Source of the DNA: Prostheceraeus crozeri
Lineage: Eukaryota; Platyhelminthes; Polycladida; Euryleptidae
NCBI GenBank assembly: GCA_907163375.1
Contig: CAJQUW010001659.1
Location: 1-64,000 of the forward strand
Reading direction: 5' to 3'
DNA: 64,000 bases
Shown here: positions 1 to 11,625 of the stretch, piece after piece
How positions within the stretch are numbered: position 1 is the stretch's first letter
Layout of the letters: every line of letters begins with the position of its first letter
Position numbers and translations under genes: made by a program
Notes under the pieces: generated by a model
What the model saw: the letters and a program-made list of their open reading frames with translations, nothing else
What the model was told of the DNA's origin: nothing
The model's database searches: none

Positions 1-492
<492 letters not shown>

Positions 493-1432
493 TGCGTTTA
501 TTGTAAGAGAATGACAATCATTTATACAAAAGTAAATTAAACAATAAGTATAATGAAATAGAAAAACCGTTTGTTGAAGCAAAAATCTCAGAAAAAATAG
601 AAGGAAAACACTATTTACAAGCTTGTTTCACTGTTCGCCAGCATGCATGACCACATGAAGAAAGAGTTTTGTCGGCGTGATGTCAAACACGGATTCAAAC
701 GAAATTTGCCAGAATGAGTCATTCGGACAGGCACTAAAGTATGGAGTGGGTGAGCAGGTGACTGACACTTAAATAGAAATTTACAAATCAGATCTTCGCG
801 CATGTTGTCAAAATCTATTACATCAGGAAGCAAGTCTCGAGCCGAAGCTCGCCTCTGACATTATTATAAAGGTCTTTATTGAAATCAGAAGGTTTGAAAA
901 CCCCGAAAATCACCAAAAACAGCGAATTTAAATTTTTCGACATTTAGCACTACTTATGAAATTTTATTAGTAGTCTGTAAATATAGGTCTGATCAATAGC
1001 GATCGAATCTTTTTTGAATCAAGTCAACAGGACTTCCCGCCGAGCAAGCTTTGTCCGCGGACAAAACGGGTAAGAAATGGACATCCGTCGGTCTTCCATT
1101 AACTCACACTTTTGTCCGCGAGACTACGGATAAAGAACGGCAGTATACGGAAATCCGTCGGGCTTCCGTTTCTCGGACTTTAAATTTATGATTTACGGAC
1201 GCTTCACTGAGTAGAAACGGTTGCGCATGTCCGGAAATTTCCGTGTAAATTCTGATATAATATACATACCGGTACTTGTTCTGCTTAAACTTATCGAATG
1301 CTACTTGATTCGTTTATCTTTTAGTCCTCTTTTTGGTTTTATCAAACAACATCGAAGTCGAACGTTTGCTTACAGCCTGGATGCAGCACTGGTTGACGAA
1401 ATTGCGATACCGTTGAAACAAATATAGGATAA
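493..1432. other. host flank of Polinton A, no gene seen
   Basis: No convincing coding region. Short open frames at 615-833 (minus) and 1221-1427 (plus) have ordinary non-coding composition. About 1050-1185 holds two diverged copies of a sequence starting TTTGTCCGCG and continuing into ATCCGTCGG...CTTCC, an imperfect direct repeat of roughly 60-70 bp. This is the chromosomal DNA into which Polinton A inserted. Confidence 0.6.
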
Positions 1433-1438
1433 TACAGG
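1433..1438. repeat. left target-site duplication of Polinton A (TACAGG)
   Basis: TACAGG directly precedes the terminal AGTAATGGGC. The same hexamer follows the right terminus at 21285-21290. Six-base duplications are the hallmark of Polinton integration by a retroviral-type integrase. Confidence 0.9.
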
Positions 1439-1942
1439 AGTAATGGGCAAAAGACCGTTCCAGGACACCATAAAATTCAAAAAAATAGTATCTTTAAAAA
1501 CGACATAAATTCATGAATTTGAACCCTTTTTCAGGTTTTTAAGACCTAAATACATGAATTTAGTCCATTCAAAAAGTACCATTTTTTCAAAAAATGGTAT
1601 TTTTAAAAACGACATAAATTCATGAATTTGAACCCTTTTTCAGGTTATGATGACCTAAATTCATAAATTTGAGCGATTTTTAAAAATACCCAATTTTTCA
1701 AATTTTTCAAAATCTCAAAATTTGAGAATTATAATTTTTACCTTGAAAATCATGACCGTTCCCGGACACCGAAAAAATCAGAAAAGTTAAGAATCTCAAA
1801 TTTGTGATTGTGACATTTTACTTTGAAAATCATGACCGTTCCAGGACACCGAAAATCATAAAAGTTGAGAATTTCAAATTCATGAATTTTATCCATCTTT
1901 CAGGTTTTTAAAATATATCATGTGACTAAAAATATTTCTTTA
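1439..1942 (+). repeat. left terminal inverted repeat of Polinton A
   Basis: It matches 20703-21284 in reverse complement, starting AGTAATGGGCAAAAGAC. It contains a repeated module with CATGACCGTTCC(A/C)GGACACC. There are two inner modules here against three on the right, so the left copy is about 80 bp shorter. AAATTCATGAATTT-type palindromes recur along it. These modules are candidate integrase or terminal-protein binding sites, which is inference. Confidence 0.9.
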
Positions 1943-2240
1943 AGAATGTAACACAATCTCTCACAATGCCTGTTATTGTTACTGCTTTGCACTCAGATGA
2001 TCACTCAATTGTAGAGAACATCTGCTTCTCGCATTTATGAATAAAAGGCATTTCAGTGTAAAGAGCTGTGACCTCCAACTGAAACATTTGAAAGGAAACA
2101 ATGTATGAAAGAACAAACAGCTGCTACACCCACTTAGTCATTTGTAAGACGTGGAATATAATTGCAGCATGTAGGAAGTAAGACTTCATTTACAATTCCA
2201 TTAATCATAACTAGTGACTGTTTTCTTTCTTCATTGCAAA

Positions 2241-2684
2241 ATGCCAAAACGTACTGCCGCGGAAGCTTTTTCGTTTTACATGCCGATTTTACTAAACTTA
2301 ATTAAAGAAGAGCACAAGGAAACTGCGAATAAATACTTTGAAGAGTGGAAGTTAGAATTTCAATCGAGAAAGAAGAACAAATTGGACTCTCAAAAACAAG
2401 TGGAGGATATTACAGTAAAAATAGAACAGTATCTGACCACTACTACAATTCCTCAGTTCAATGTTACAAAAGAACATTTCATTACCATCGAAGATAGTGC
2501 TACTATGATTTCAAAACTGATTGCAAGTGATAAAGTGCACCATGGGTCGTTGCTGAGAAGTGCTGCTTATCAAGGTTATGGATTTAAAAGAATTCTGGAA
2601 TTGAGTGACAATAAAAAAACAGATTTGTGGCAAACTTGGAACTATTTAGAATTTCCTATATCGAAAGTTATTGTTATTTCTTGA
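2241..2684 (+). CDS. unrecognised accessory protein of Polinton A
   Basis: A 147-residue open frame beginning MPKRTAAEAF, with an ATG preceded by an A-rich stretch. It is lysine- and glutamate-rich and mostly helical-looking, with no signal peptide or membrane segment. The start (PKR..., then FSFYM) faintly recalls HMG-box proteins, but I cannot support that family. It lies in a left-end segment (1943-3440) absent from sister element B, so it is an accessory gene or later insertion. An AT-rich stretch to about 2845 carries a second short frame that may belong to the same gene. Confidence 0.4.
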   Translation: MPKRTAAEAFSFYMPILLNLIKEEHKETANKYFEEWKLEFQSRKKNKLDSQKQVEDITVKIEQYLTTTTIPQFNVTKEHFITIEDSATMISKLIASDKVHHGSLLRSAAYQGYGFKRILELSDNKKTDLWQTWNYLEFPISKVIVIS

Positions 2685-2929
2685 TGAACTTATCAGATCT
2701 AATTCTACCACACGTATTATTTTTAAATTCATCAATGCCCATTAGTTTTGTTAGAAAACATTTTAAAGAAATCAAAATTTATATAGAAAAATTGAATCAA
2801 CCGACAACTATAGAAGAAATGAGGTTTGGTTCCCAAGATGAATGAACATTAACTGTGTTGTTTCACTTTTTAAGATATGTGCAATGTACATACATATTTG
2901 ATGTATACATATTTATGAAGACTTCTTTA

Positions 2930-3214
2930 TAAGTAGTAACGCATTTTGGATTATTTTGAAATGTAATTCAATTTTCCTTTGTTCTCCAGTCTCATGGTAG
3001 TAGACTGACATTGTACAATTGTATGATAAGATTGATTGTTGTATTATTATATTTGATATTTAAGAATGATTCATGGAACTTAGTAGTATTGCATTTTGGA
3101 TTATTTTGAAATGCAATTAAATTTTCTTTTGTTCTCCAGTCTCATGGTAGTAGACTGCTATTGTACAATTGCGTGATAAGATTGATTGTTGTATTATTAT
3201 ATTTGATGCAAAAT
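2930..3214. repeat. two-copy tandem repeat, period 150 bp
   Basis: The sequence beginning GCATTTTGGATTATTTTGAA at 2941 recurs at 3091 with few differences. Each copy continues through TCTCCAGTCTCATGGTAG to a common TATTATATTTGATG end. It lies downstream of the accessory gene and is probably a duplicated 3' untranslated or terminator-like segment. It is not present in element B. Confidence 0.85.
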
Positions 3215-3288
3215 ACACTGCCGTTGTTTTTATTTTTCTGTACAAGAAGTAGACATTATTACAGTTATTGGAATTTATTTCATTTAAA

Positions 3289-3450
3289 ATGAATGATGAA
3301 AATCCGACAGTTATACTGAGTAATATAGGTGATATATTACCTCAGGTTAATAACATGACTGAGTTCTTAGAAATATACGGCAAACAAACAACTACGTATT
3401 TCGATTTAAATAGCATTTCAGAAGATTGTTTTCAAAATATTTATTCAAAA
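3289..3450 (+). pseudogene. protease N-terminus-like fragment at the opposite end of Polinton A
   Basis: This frame encodes TEFLEIYGKQTTTYFDLNS, closely matching the N-terminus of the adenain-like protease in element B (NEFLKLYGTQTTTNFDLNK). The protease proper lies at the other end and on the other strand. This is therefore a duplicated, inverted start of that gene, consistent with terminal repeats that once reached into the genes. Element B keeps a shorter remnant around 36655-36700. A free-standing function is not evident. Confidence 0.6.
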
Positions 3451-3464
3451 TATTTCTTTAAAAA

Positions 3465-4163
3465 ATGGAAGAAACAAAAATGGAAGAAACCGCAAGAATA
3501 TATCCTTCGTTGTCATATGAACGTAGTTCTACTTTAATGGACATTGAAAAAATGAACAAAGAAAAACACAAAGATAGAGTTAGGTATATGAAAGATAAGG
3601 AATCTCAATTATTACTTAGACTAGAACATTATAAAAAATTAAGAAAGAGATGGACCAAAGTTAAGAATGTAACACAAGGAATTGGCATATTCTTAACAAT
3701 AAGTTTAGGCGCTCTCACTATTGTTATATCTTCAGGTGTTTTAGTAATTCCAGTAGTTGCTACAGCTTTAACAGGTACGGGTGTTTTTGCAACTTCACTT
3801 GTTACAATGTTAGATAAATCTTTAATAACTAAGAAACGAAAATCATTAAAAACTAAGCATTTACATATTAAAGAAGTCTATGATAAACTACATTACTACT
3901 TTCAAAGAGTATTTGATGATAATGTTATTACGTTAGATGAGATTGAAAAATTTGATCAAATAGCTAATGAAGTAAATCAAATATCATTTCAATTACAGTC
4001 AGAAAAAGTTGATGATAAGAATAAACAGGATGGCAAAATTTCGAGTGATGGTAAAACTTTTACTGGTGGTAAAATTTCTAATGAAGAAAATGACAAAATT
4101 TTTTTAGAAGAGCTAAAAACTTTAAGCGAAAATTTAAGCAAAACTTTATTAAACAAAACTTAA
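3465..4163 (+). CDS. membrane protein of Polinton A, conserved in B
   Basis: A 232-residue protein beginning MEETKMEETARIYPSLSYER. Residues 25-70 are charged and helical. Residues 72-116 are a long glycine- and valine-rich hydrophobic hairpin able to cross a membrane twice. The remainder is helical with a charged C-terminal tail containing repeated GGKIS-like units. It opens the rightward virion gene block, and its first codons are also copied inside the right terminal repeat in reverse. Family not recognised; a virion or host-membrane role is inference. The frame is open and nearly identical to the copy at 36703-37431. Confidence 0.6.
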   Translation: MEETKMEETARIYPSLSYERSSTLMDIEKMNKEKHKDRVRYMKDKESQLLLRLEHYKKLRKRWTKVKNVTQGIGIFLTISLGALTIVISSGVLVIPVVATALTGTGVFATSLVTMLDKSLITKKRKSLKTKHLHIKEVYDKLHYYFQRVFDDNVITLDEIEKFDQIANEVNQISFQLQSEKVDDKNKQDGKISSDGKTFTGGKISNEENDKIFLEELKTLSENLSKTLLNKT

Positions 4164-4284
4164 AACGAGAAAACTTTAAACGAAAAGATGTCAGACAACA
4201 AAGCAATAAAAAAATAATTTGTTCAGTAAAATGTTTTTGCTGTATTCCAATGTTACCACAAAATTCAAATATTATATTTTAAAA

Positions 4285-5109
4285 ATGGATAAAATTAGAG
4301 CTGATAATCAAAAAAGAATTAAACAATTAGAAGAGTTAATAAAACAAAGAAATATTATGAAAGAAAATCATCTTCAACATAGAATGATAAAAGCTGGTAT
4401 TCAATCTGATATGTTTGAAAAAATGCAGCAAACCGAGCAAATAAAAACTGATTTTGAAAAAACTATGAAACCATTTAAAACTCTTGAAAAAGAAAGTACA
4501 AATAATGATAAACAAATTGATATAACAGATCCAGAGCACAAAACTATATTAGATGACTATGGATTACTAGAATCAAACATTAATAAGAAATTACCAAAAT
4601 CTATGCAATTTGAACATTCTATCTCATTTATAGATGGAAAAACAATACCTAGATTTTATCTCGGACAAAAAGAAATATTTCCACAACCTTTTCGAGGTTT
4701 AATTTTTTCACCAGATAAATCTCCTTTTAATTTAGATAGAAATTTTGTTAATCTTTTAAGAGGAGCAGATTTAAATAATTATGCTGTAGAAGATCTTATA
4801 AAATATAAAGCTATGTTAGATAGAGTTGGTGCAGTAAAATCTCTTAGACGTTATAAACAATTAGAAAATTTATTATCAACGGGAGTTAAAGTAGGAAAAG
4901 ATTTATCTGAAAAACAGAAAACAGAAACAACCGTATTTTTACCAGATGATCCACAAGAATTACTAAATAGATTAAATATTTTAATATCTGCAATAAAAGA
5001 AGGACATAATTCTAGTTTCAATGAAATTCATGCTATATTGAAAAGACTGTTAGAAAAGAAGATTCTAAATGAAGAGGATTATAAAAGTATAACAAACCGA
5101 ATGTTCTAG
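4285..5109 (+). CDS. coiled-coil Polinton protein upstream of penton
   Basis: A 274-residue protein starting MDKIRADNQ; this ATG is preferred over one 22 codons upstream because it has the TTTTAAAAATG context seen at the other genes. The N-terminal third is coiled coil. The middle contains a PxxFRGxxFSPDKSPF segment and a RxYKQLENLL helix. The C-terminus ends in EIHAILKRLLEKKILNEEDY, a helical signature I recognise from uncharacterised proteins beside Polinton capsid genes. Element C has a probable counterpart at 59796-60359. Exact role unknown; a virion assembly or terminal-protein role is speculation. A GC hairpin (GGGCTTCGCCC, 5109-5119) overlaps its stop codon. Confidence 0.6.
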   Translation: MDKIRADNQKRIKQLEELIKQRNIMKENHLQHRMIKAGIQSDMFEKMQQTEQIKTDFEKTMKPFKTLEKESTNNDKQIDITDPEHKTILDDYGLLESNINKKLPKSMQFEHSISFIDGKTIPRFYLGQKEIFPQPFRGLIFSPDKSPFNLDRNFVNLLRGADLNNYAVEDLIKYKAMLDRVGAVKSLRRYKQLENLLSTGVKVGKDLSEKQKTETTVFLPDDPQELLNRLNILISAIKEGHNSSFNEIHAILKRLLEKKILNEEDYKSITNRMF

Positions 5110-5187
5110 GGCTTCGCCCGTAGCTGAAATATGTTGTTGTTTTTAATTTTTTTATAAAAAATGTTTATTTAAAATTTTAACTAAAAA

Positions 5188-5976
5188 ATGTGTTCAGCAG
5201 ATTTAGACAAAATTAATAATCATTTAGAAAATTTGACAGAGATTTTGGGTTCATCAAAATTTAGTACGACGTTAAAAATTATAACAACTACTTCATCACA
5301 CACTTGTAATTTAGAACCCATTCTACATTTGGAACAAAATAAAAATTATCAAATTGCATTGACTAGTTTCTCTACATTTAACACTATTCAAAACGTTATC
5401 AAAGATATGAATGATCAATTTAGATATTCTACTGATAAAGGCAAAACATGGAAAATACTAACTTTTCTTCCTGGTTCTTACGAAGTTGAATCAATATCAA
5501 ATGAAATTAAGAGGCATTTAGGTATACCATTTAAAGATAAGAAACAATTACATTTTGCAGTTGAACCGGCAGTTAATAAATTTTCTCTTACCTTAGACGA
5601 AAATCATCAAGTTGATCTTAATCATGATAGATCATTGTCAAAGCTATTAGGATTTAATAAACAAACCTATAGTCAAGGTTATCATTTAGGTGAGAAGATT
5701 CCAAAAATAACTGAAATAAATTCAATTGTTGTACATTGTGACATTATTGAAGGAGGATATATAAATGGTAAATTGTCAAATTTAATATTCAGTTTTCCAG
5801 CTTTTACTGTACCCATTACTTATAGATTAAATGTAATTCCACAAACATTAATATATTTCCCTATTACAAGAAAAACTATTAACAACATTAACATTAGAAT
5901 CACTGATGAGAAAGGACAAGAAATAAATTTTGGAGGTGAAGAGATTATGATAGATCTTTTGGTTCGAGAGGTATAA
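5188..5976 (+). CDS. penton-like minor capsid protein (Polinton A)
   Basis: A 262-residue protein with the pattern of Polinton minor capsid (penton base-like) proteins: a beta-rich body, PGSYEVESI for the conserved PGxYE motif, then a DHNRSLxKLLGF-like motif (here NHDRSLSKLLGF) and a C-terminal beta strand set. It would form capsid vertices together with the major capsid protein encoded at 14769-16103. The start has a TTAACTAAAAAATG context. Only seven residues differ from the copy in B (38456-39244), counted by eye. The frame is open. Its last codons merge into a 21-bp minisatellite that is expanded only in this copy. Confidence 0.7.
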   Translation: MCSADLDKINNHLENLTEILGSSKFSTTLKIITTTSSHTCNLEPILHLEQNKNYQIALTSFSTFNTIQNVIKDMNDQFRYSTDKGKTWKILTFLPGSYEVESISNEIKRHLGIPFKDKKQLHFAVEPAVNKFSLTLDENHQVDLNHDRSLSKLLGFNKQTYSQGYHLGEKIPKITEINSIVVHCDIIEGGYINGKLSNLIFSFPAFTVPITYRLNVIPQTLIYFPITRKTINNINIRITDEKGQEINFGGEEIMIDLLVREV

Positions 5977-6112
5977 ACTCCCGTTCGGGAGGTATAAACT
6001 CCCGTTCGAGAGGTATAAACTCCCGTTTGAGAGGTATAAACTCCCGTTCGAGAGGTATAAACTCCCGTTCGAGAGGTATAAACTCCCGTTCGGGAGGTAT
6101 AAACTCCCACGC
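5964..6112. repeat. 21-bp minisatellite at the penton gene end
   Basis: About seven tandem copies of a 21-base unit of the form GAGGTATAAACTCCCGTTC with small variations. They begin in the last codons of the penton-like gene. Element B has only one unit at the same place (39233-39250), so the array expanded after the two copies separated. Confidence 0.9.
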
Positions 6113-6182
6113 GAAGCTAGAGAAGTTTAATTTTCTTCTTCCTCTTTAAAAATAAAATAAAAGTAAATTGTTTTATTAAAAA

Positions 6183-6942
6183 ATGAGTGAACTACCTCCA
6201 TTTAATAAAAAAACTCAAATTTAATCATCATCCAAATTTATCTAATAAAGTTTTGTCAGTTATTTGCGGAAGATCAGGTTGTGGAAAAACATATCTATTA
6301 TTTAAAATTTTAACGACTCCAAATTTTTAGGATTATAACAATCTTATAATTTATACAACAACAGCAGAACAACCCGTCTATCAATTTTTCAAATATGGAT
6401 TTGAAAATAATCTTAAAAAAACAGCAATTGCTTCATTATTCAAAGAATATGAAAAATCTGAAGATGAAGAAGAAATAAGTTCGTGGTGTGAAGAAGCAGC
6501 AAAAAATAATCAGTTAGTTGAAACCAATAAAAATAAGCATATAAAGATACAATTAATAGATGATAGTGGTAATATGCAAAGTAAACTAGATAAAATAATG
6601 AAAAATTGTGTAATTTTTGATGATTGTGTTAATGATAGAAATCAGTCAGTTCAGAGAAATTATTTCACAAGAGGTAGACATAATAACTGTAGTGTATTTT
6701 ATTTAACACAAAGTATGTATTCATTAGATGGAAGTGTTATTAGAAAGAATGCAAATATATTTATACTATTTGAAATAAATGCAAGAAACTTAAGTGATTT
6801 GTTAAGAGATTTATGCGTAAGAAATAAAGATGAATTTAAACAATCGTGTAATAATGCTTGGTCAAAAGATTATGGCTTCATTACAATTAATATTGATAAA
6901 AAAATTCATGATAGAGTTATCGAACATTTGTTTGCCGAGTGA
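6183..6942 (+). pseudogene. packaging ATPase (FtsK/HerA-like) of Polinton A, broken
   Basis: It matches the element B ATPase along its whole length. Visible parts are a Walker A region, the Walker B stretch NCVIFDDCVNDRN, the QSVQRNYFTRGRH segment and a conserved C-terminal EQSCNNAW-like block (here KQSCNNAWSKDYGF). This family pumps viral DNA into preformed capsids, as in Polintons, virophages and poxvirus A32. It follows the penton gene in the rightward block. The gene is broken. Confidence 0.75.
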
Positions 6943-7027
6943 TAAAAATATACAAATATAGTGTTATAATATTTGTATATTTTATTTTATGTATATATCA
7001 AATTTGACTATCTTAGAAATTAGAAAA

Positions 7028-10000
7028 TTAAAAAGGTGAAGTAGTTATTCCATCAGGTAAAATTTTTCTTTTATCATCAAATTGATTTAATGCTAATTTA
7101 TGTTCTTCTTTTAAATACATTTTATGTTTTTTGAATTAAGTCTATAATTACATGCTGTTTTTATTTCATTATTAAAGAATACATTTTTATAATCTTGAAA
7201 TGTTATTTGATTAGCCACTGATGCCTTTGAAATTCCTTTTAATGTTTTATGTGTTTTAATATTATTAGTTATGTTATAACAATAACATTTAGATTTTAAA
7301 AATATAGCTTCTGTTATGAAATCTTCATTTCCTTCTAATTCATCTTTTACTTTACATAAATCAGAAGGATGAATGATATCTTTTATTTTATCTATTTCTT
7401 CATCAAGTGTAGAATTATACGGTATTGTTAATTCTAAGAAAACAGAATCCGTATCTGTAAAGTGTAATTTATAGTTTTTGCCATACGCAGGTGCTAAATA
7501 ATCATATATAAATCTATACATAAATAGTTTAGCTAATTCTAATATAGTGAATCCTATAAAATTAAACTTATCATGTTTTACGCTAATTCGACGTAAATGT
7601 ACAGCACATAGTTCATCACTAAATCTAGTAGTTCTTTTATATGTAGGTTTCCTTGTTAAATTTTGAAACCTATCTTTATCATAAACTATTTCAATATTTT
7701 GTCTATTACGCACATTTTCTAAAGTCTTACCATAAAATGCATTATCCATTAATTTGAAGAACACGTTTCCAAAATCATCTTTATTTCTTTTAGCTATTTT
7801 ACGTTTTTCAATATTGAACTCTATATAATTTTTTAACCACCTAGATTTTTGATAAAATAGTTTTCGATGTATTTTGGTGAGAATCATTCCATGTTCTAAA
7901 TACCAATCTAGCATTCTTCCTTCAACAACATACTTTCCTTTATTGCTTTGTGTTAACATAAATTTTTTTGTTGGTCTGTATTTCTTAGGAATTATAGATT
8001 TTTGATAATCTGAAAAATCTTCTATATTGGGAATTTTGTTTTCGGGACAGAAAGGAAAATATTTTGTTTTATCTTTTATTTCATCAGGATATACTAAATC
8101 AACTTCATATATATAACCATGATTATAATTTCCATCATATGTTTTTTGATAATCAAGAATATTACACCATGACATTTCACCTGTTGGTAATTCTTGTATC
8201 ATGCAAGAAGAATATAAGCTATTAAAATCATAATATAACAAATAGTTTTCTCTCATGAATTCATCAATTGCATTTTCACGTTCTACTCCTTCTCGTTTCG
8301 TTCGAAAAATTTCTAATATTTTTTCTTTTTCTTCTGGAGATAAAGGTTTCATTATTCCATATTCTTGTGGATTTACTTTCTTATTATAACATTTAACATA
8401 TCTATTACCTAAAACTGATGAAACTCCACCTCTAATTCCAGATTCAAAAAATAATAATTTATCATATGTATTTTCTTTATAATGTTTAAGTTTAACATTT
8501 GTATTTTTTAAGCCTGCTAACCATGTTAAACCTGGTGTAGAATAATAATAACATGGATCTATTCCGTAATATTCTAAACACATATCACGAAAGTTTTCAA
8601 AAAGATCAGCAAGGATTAATACATCTATCTGAAGATATTTCATTGTATAATCATACATTGTTTTACAATTTAACTCTCTCCAATTTTTTTCAGCTTCTGC
8701 ATAGTCTTCTTCAGATAATTGTGATTGTTTTAATGTTGATGTAAATTTATTTATTGGAGGAAGTTGTTTTTCTTCCATAATTTTATTCACAGAATTAAAA
8801 TCTCCAGTTATATCAGTCTTCGACTGTGAGCCGCAGGCTATATACTCATACGGAAATATGCCTTTTAAAGGTTTTAAATTATATTTATTTAATATTTTAC
8901 ATTGTTCAGGTTTCAAAGTTTTTCCCATAACATCTAATGAATAAGGAGTAAAAAATCTAAATGAATCTAAAATTCTAATACAACCTAATTGCATTGAAAA
9001 ATATTCTTCTTCTGTTTTACATAGTACATTTATTTGTTGTTGTTGTAATTTTTCAGATGAAAATAAATCTTTCATTACTAGATGGAAATCATGTTTAGAA
9101 CCATTGTAGAAATATAGAGGAACAAAGTTATATTTAAATTTATTAGCATTAAGATTACAAGAATTATGTGCTGCACCTCTATATAATCCATTTAGATGAT
9201 CATGATCTTTCACTTTATCAAGATATCTACCTCTGCCATTTTTATAATTTTTTGTAAATTCTTTTCCACAGTAATAACAATTTGTTTCATTAACAAAATT
9301 AATTTTTTCTTCATCCGTTAATGGCATCATTGGTATATTTGTTTCAAGCAATTGTGAAAAATAATTTTGTAATTCTTCTACTTTCTTTGTAAACATTTCT
9401 GAACTATCTTCACCATAGTATTGATAATATTCTGATATAAATAATTCAGGATAATTTGAATGAATGTACATTCCCCAACATAATGGTTTTTGTTCAAATA
9501 AATATTTTTCTTTACTTTGTTCAGATGCACTTTTTTCATAATTATCATTTTCAGAATTATCATTTTCAGAATCGGGCGAAGCCCTGGAACTTTCCGTTCG
9601 ATTTTGTCTCATATTAACATTATATGCTTCGAAATCACAATAAATAGTAAAGGGTACTTTATTTTTGAAATACCATTTATTGTATTCTAAATAATCATCT
9701 TTAGGAAAAGTATTTTCAACTGCTTCGTTTTGTTGACAATTCTCCAAATGTCTATTCATTTCTTCTTTAGTTCTAAAACTTGTCATACATTGAAGACAAG
9801 GAAAATTTGTATTATCTGAAGTTTTTGTAAATATAGAAACATCTTTACACAATATAAAATGACCCTGATAATATAAAATATTCGCTTGTGCTGGTTGTTT
9901 TGTTTGTTTTAATTTTTCAAATTTATCTTTATATATTTCATGTGTTTCATCAATTTGTCTTTCTAAATCTTTTTCAGACTGTTGATAATTTTGATTGAAT

Positions 10001-11496
10001 ATTTTCAGCTGTTGTTCATATTCATTATTATATTGTTCTTTATATTGTTGTTGACATTTTTTTAAACATTCATTTAATTCTTTATTTTCTTCATTATTTA
10101 ATTCTTTATTGTCTTTATTGTCTTTATTTAATTCTTGAATCGTTTCTATCTTATTTTGATATTTATGGCCATATTCTTGTACTAATATTTTTGTTTGTTG
10201 TTGATAATCTGTTTTACATTTTTGTAAACTTTCATTTAAATTTTGTAATTTTTGTTGATATTCTAAAGATAAAGATAGATAATCGGAATCATAATCATAA
10301 TTATAATTACGTCCTTTATAATTATTATGATTAATCATTATTGGTGATAATGTTTTAACAATTTGAAATTTTTCAGTACATATTATATTTCCTTGGTAAA
10401 AAATATTATGATGCATGTAATTTCCTCTATCATTATATACTATTTCTGATTGACTTAAATTTTTATTATTCAAATAAAATTTTTTTGAATCTGAGTAAAG
10501 TGGAGTAATTTTACCAATAGAAACATAATTCACATTTAATTCAAAAACATTTACTTCTATTAAATTTTTATTCTTTTTATGAAACTTTTTTAACCTATTA
10601 TAATCATATGGAAATTCATGTAAGCCATCAGAGAGATCAAATTCCTTTATGTATTCTTCTTTATTATAATGACTTAGTCTCTCTTTGTGATATTCTGCAG
10701 GATGTAAATGTGCTATAATACTCCACAGAAAACAATAATCATCTTCATTTTTTATGTTGATTATTTGTGGTGAACTGAAAGGTAAAGGAACATAACTACC
10801 ACCAGTATTATTTTTATATTTATCAATTACTATTTTCTTAGATAGTATTTTAACAAATCTCCAACCAGATTCACGTAACTGGGCTTCAATTATACAATTT
10901 TCTAATTTAAGTATCATCGATTCAAATATGGGTTGTATATCATTTACATTATGAATTTCTTGTGAATTTGTAAAATGTCCTTGTATTATTTCTTCAGGAA
11001 TTCCATCAGGTCCATTTTTTGTATAAAGTACTTCTACATTCATATAACATTTGAAAGATTTCTTTAATATATTATAAAAGTTTGTTAATACATTATAAAA
11101 AGTTTCATCGGTTTCATTATGTTCAACAGATTCATTAAATAAATATTTCATATCTGTTACCGCTTCATCAGTTTTTTTAGTTTCATCAAATTCATCTATT
11201 TCGTTAAATTCATCAGTATCGCTAAATAAATATCTTCCATCTGGTACATGTTCATCTTCACTATTAAAAACTTTTTTATATTCCGAATGTGAATAATCAT
11301 CAAACATTTTTTTAACTTTTATATCAGTAGGCAATGTTTCTAGATAGTTTTTATAACTATTTAATTTTAATATATTTCCTTCATCAACTCGTTCTACATT
11401 TTGTAAATGCAATTTACTATTTAAATGAGATTGATAACTTCTTTTTGTTTGCAACTTTTTTTTACATAAGTTACAATAAAACTTGGTATTTTCCAT
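7028..11496 (-). pseudogene. protein-primed family B DNA polymerase of Polinton A
   Basis: The main open frame is 1461 residues. It has an N-terminal C2H2 finger (C8, C11, H24, H30) and a second zinc finger near residue 564. The exonuclease motif CDFEAY lies near 620 and a DHDHLNGLYRGAAH zinc/HNH-like motif near 764. Polymerase motif A (DFNSLYSS) is near 1088, a DNAFYGKT motif B near 1250 and the catalytic TDTDS near 1347. Glutamine-rich coiled coil fills 400-560. This is the pPolB that would replicate the element from its ends. It faces left, against the virion genes, and element B has a non-homologous gene in its place. An in-frame double GC hairpin lies at 9574-9599. The extreme end is degraded. 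Confidence 0.85.
9574..9599. repeat. double GC mini-hairpin inside PolB
   Basis: GGGCGAAGCCC (4-bp stem, 3-base loop) followed after one base by a GAAC...GTTC hairpin, in otherwise very AT-rich coding DNA. On the coding strand it writes the peptide TESSRASPD in frame. A close copy sits in the neighbouring gene at 12250-12275. Confidence 0.85.
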
Positions 11497-11625
11497 TTTT
11501 TTATTTTTTAAGGAAAAAATTGTGTTTTAATTTTAGATATAAACATTCTAATAACAAGGTCTTGGGAGTTATTATATATTATTATATATTTCACATTCTT
11601 AAGTTATTTCATTTTCTTTATCATA

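Noticed and set aside
1221-1427. 68-residue plus-strand frame left of Polinton A
   Set aside because: Non-coding composition, no domain, and no supporting promoter or splice context.
2241-2684. HMG-box assignment for the accessory protein
   Set aside because: Only the first few residues fit; the core aromatic spacing of an HMG box is not present.
5820-6110. Minus-strand frame with TGVYTSR repeats
   Set aside because: It is the antisense translation of the 21-bp minisatellite and the end of the penton-like gene.
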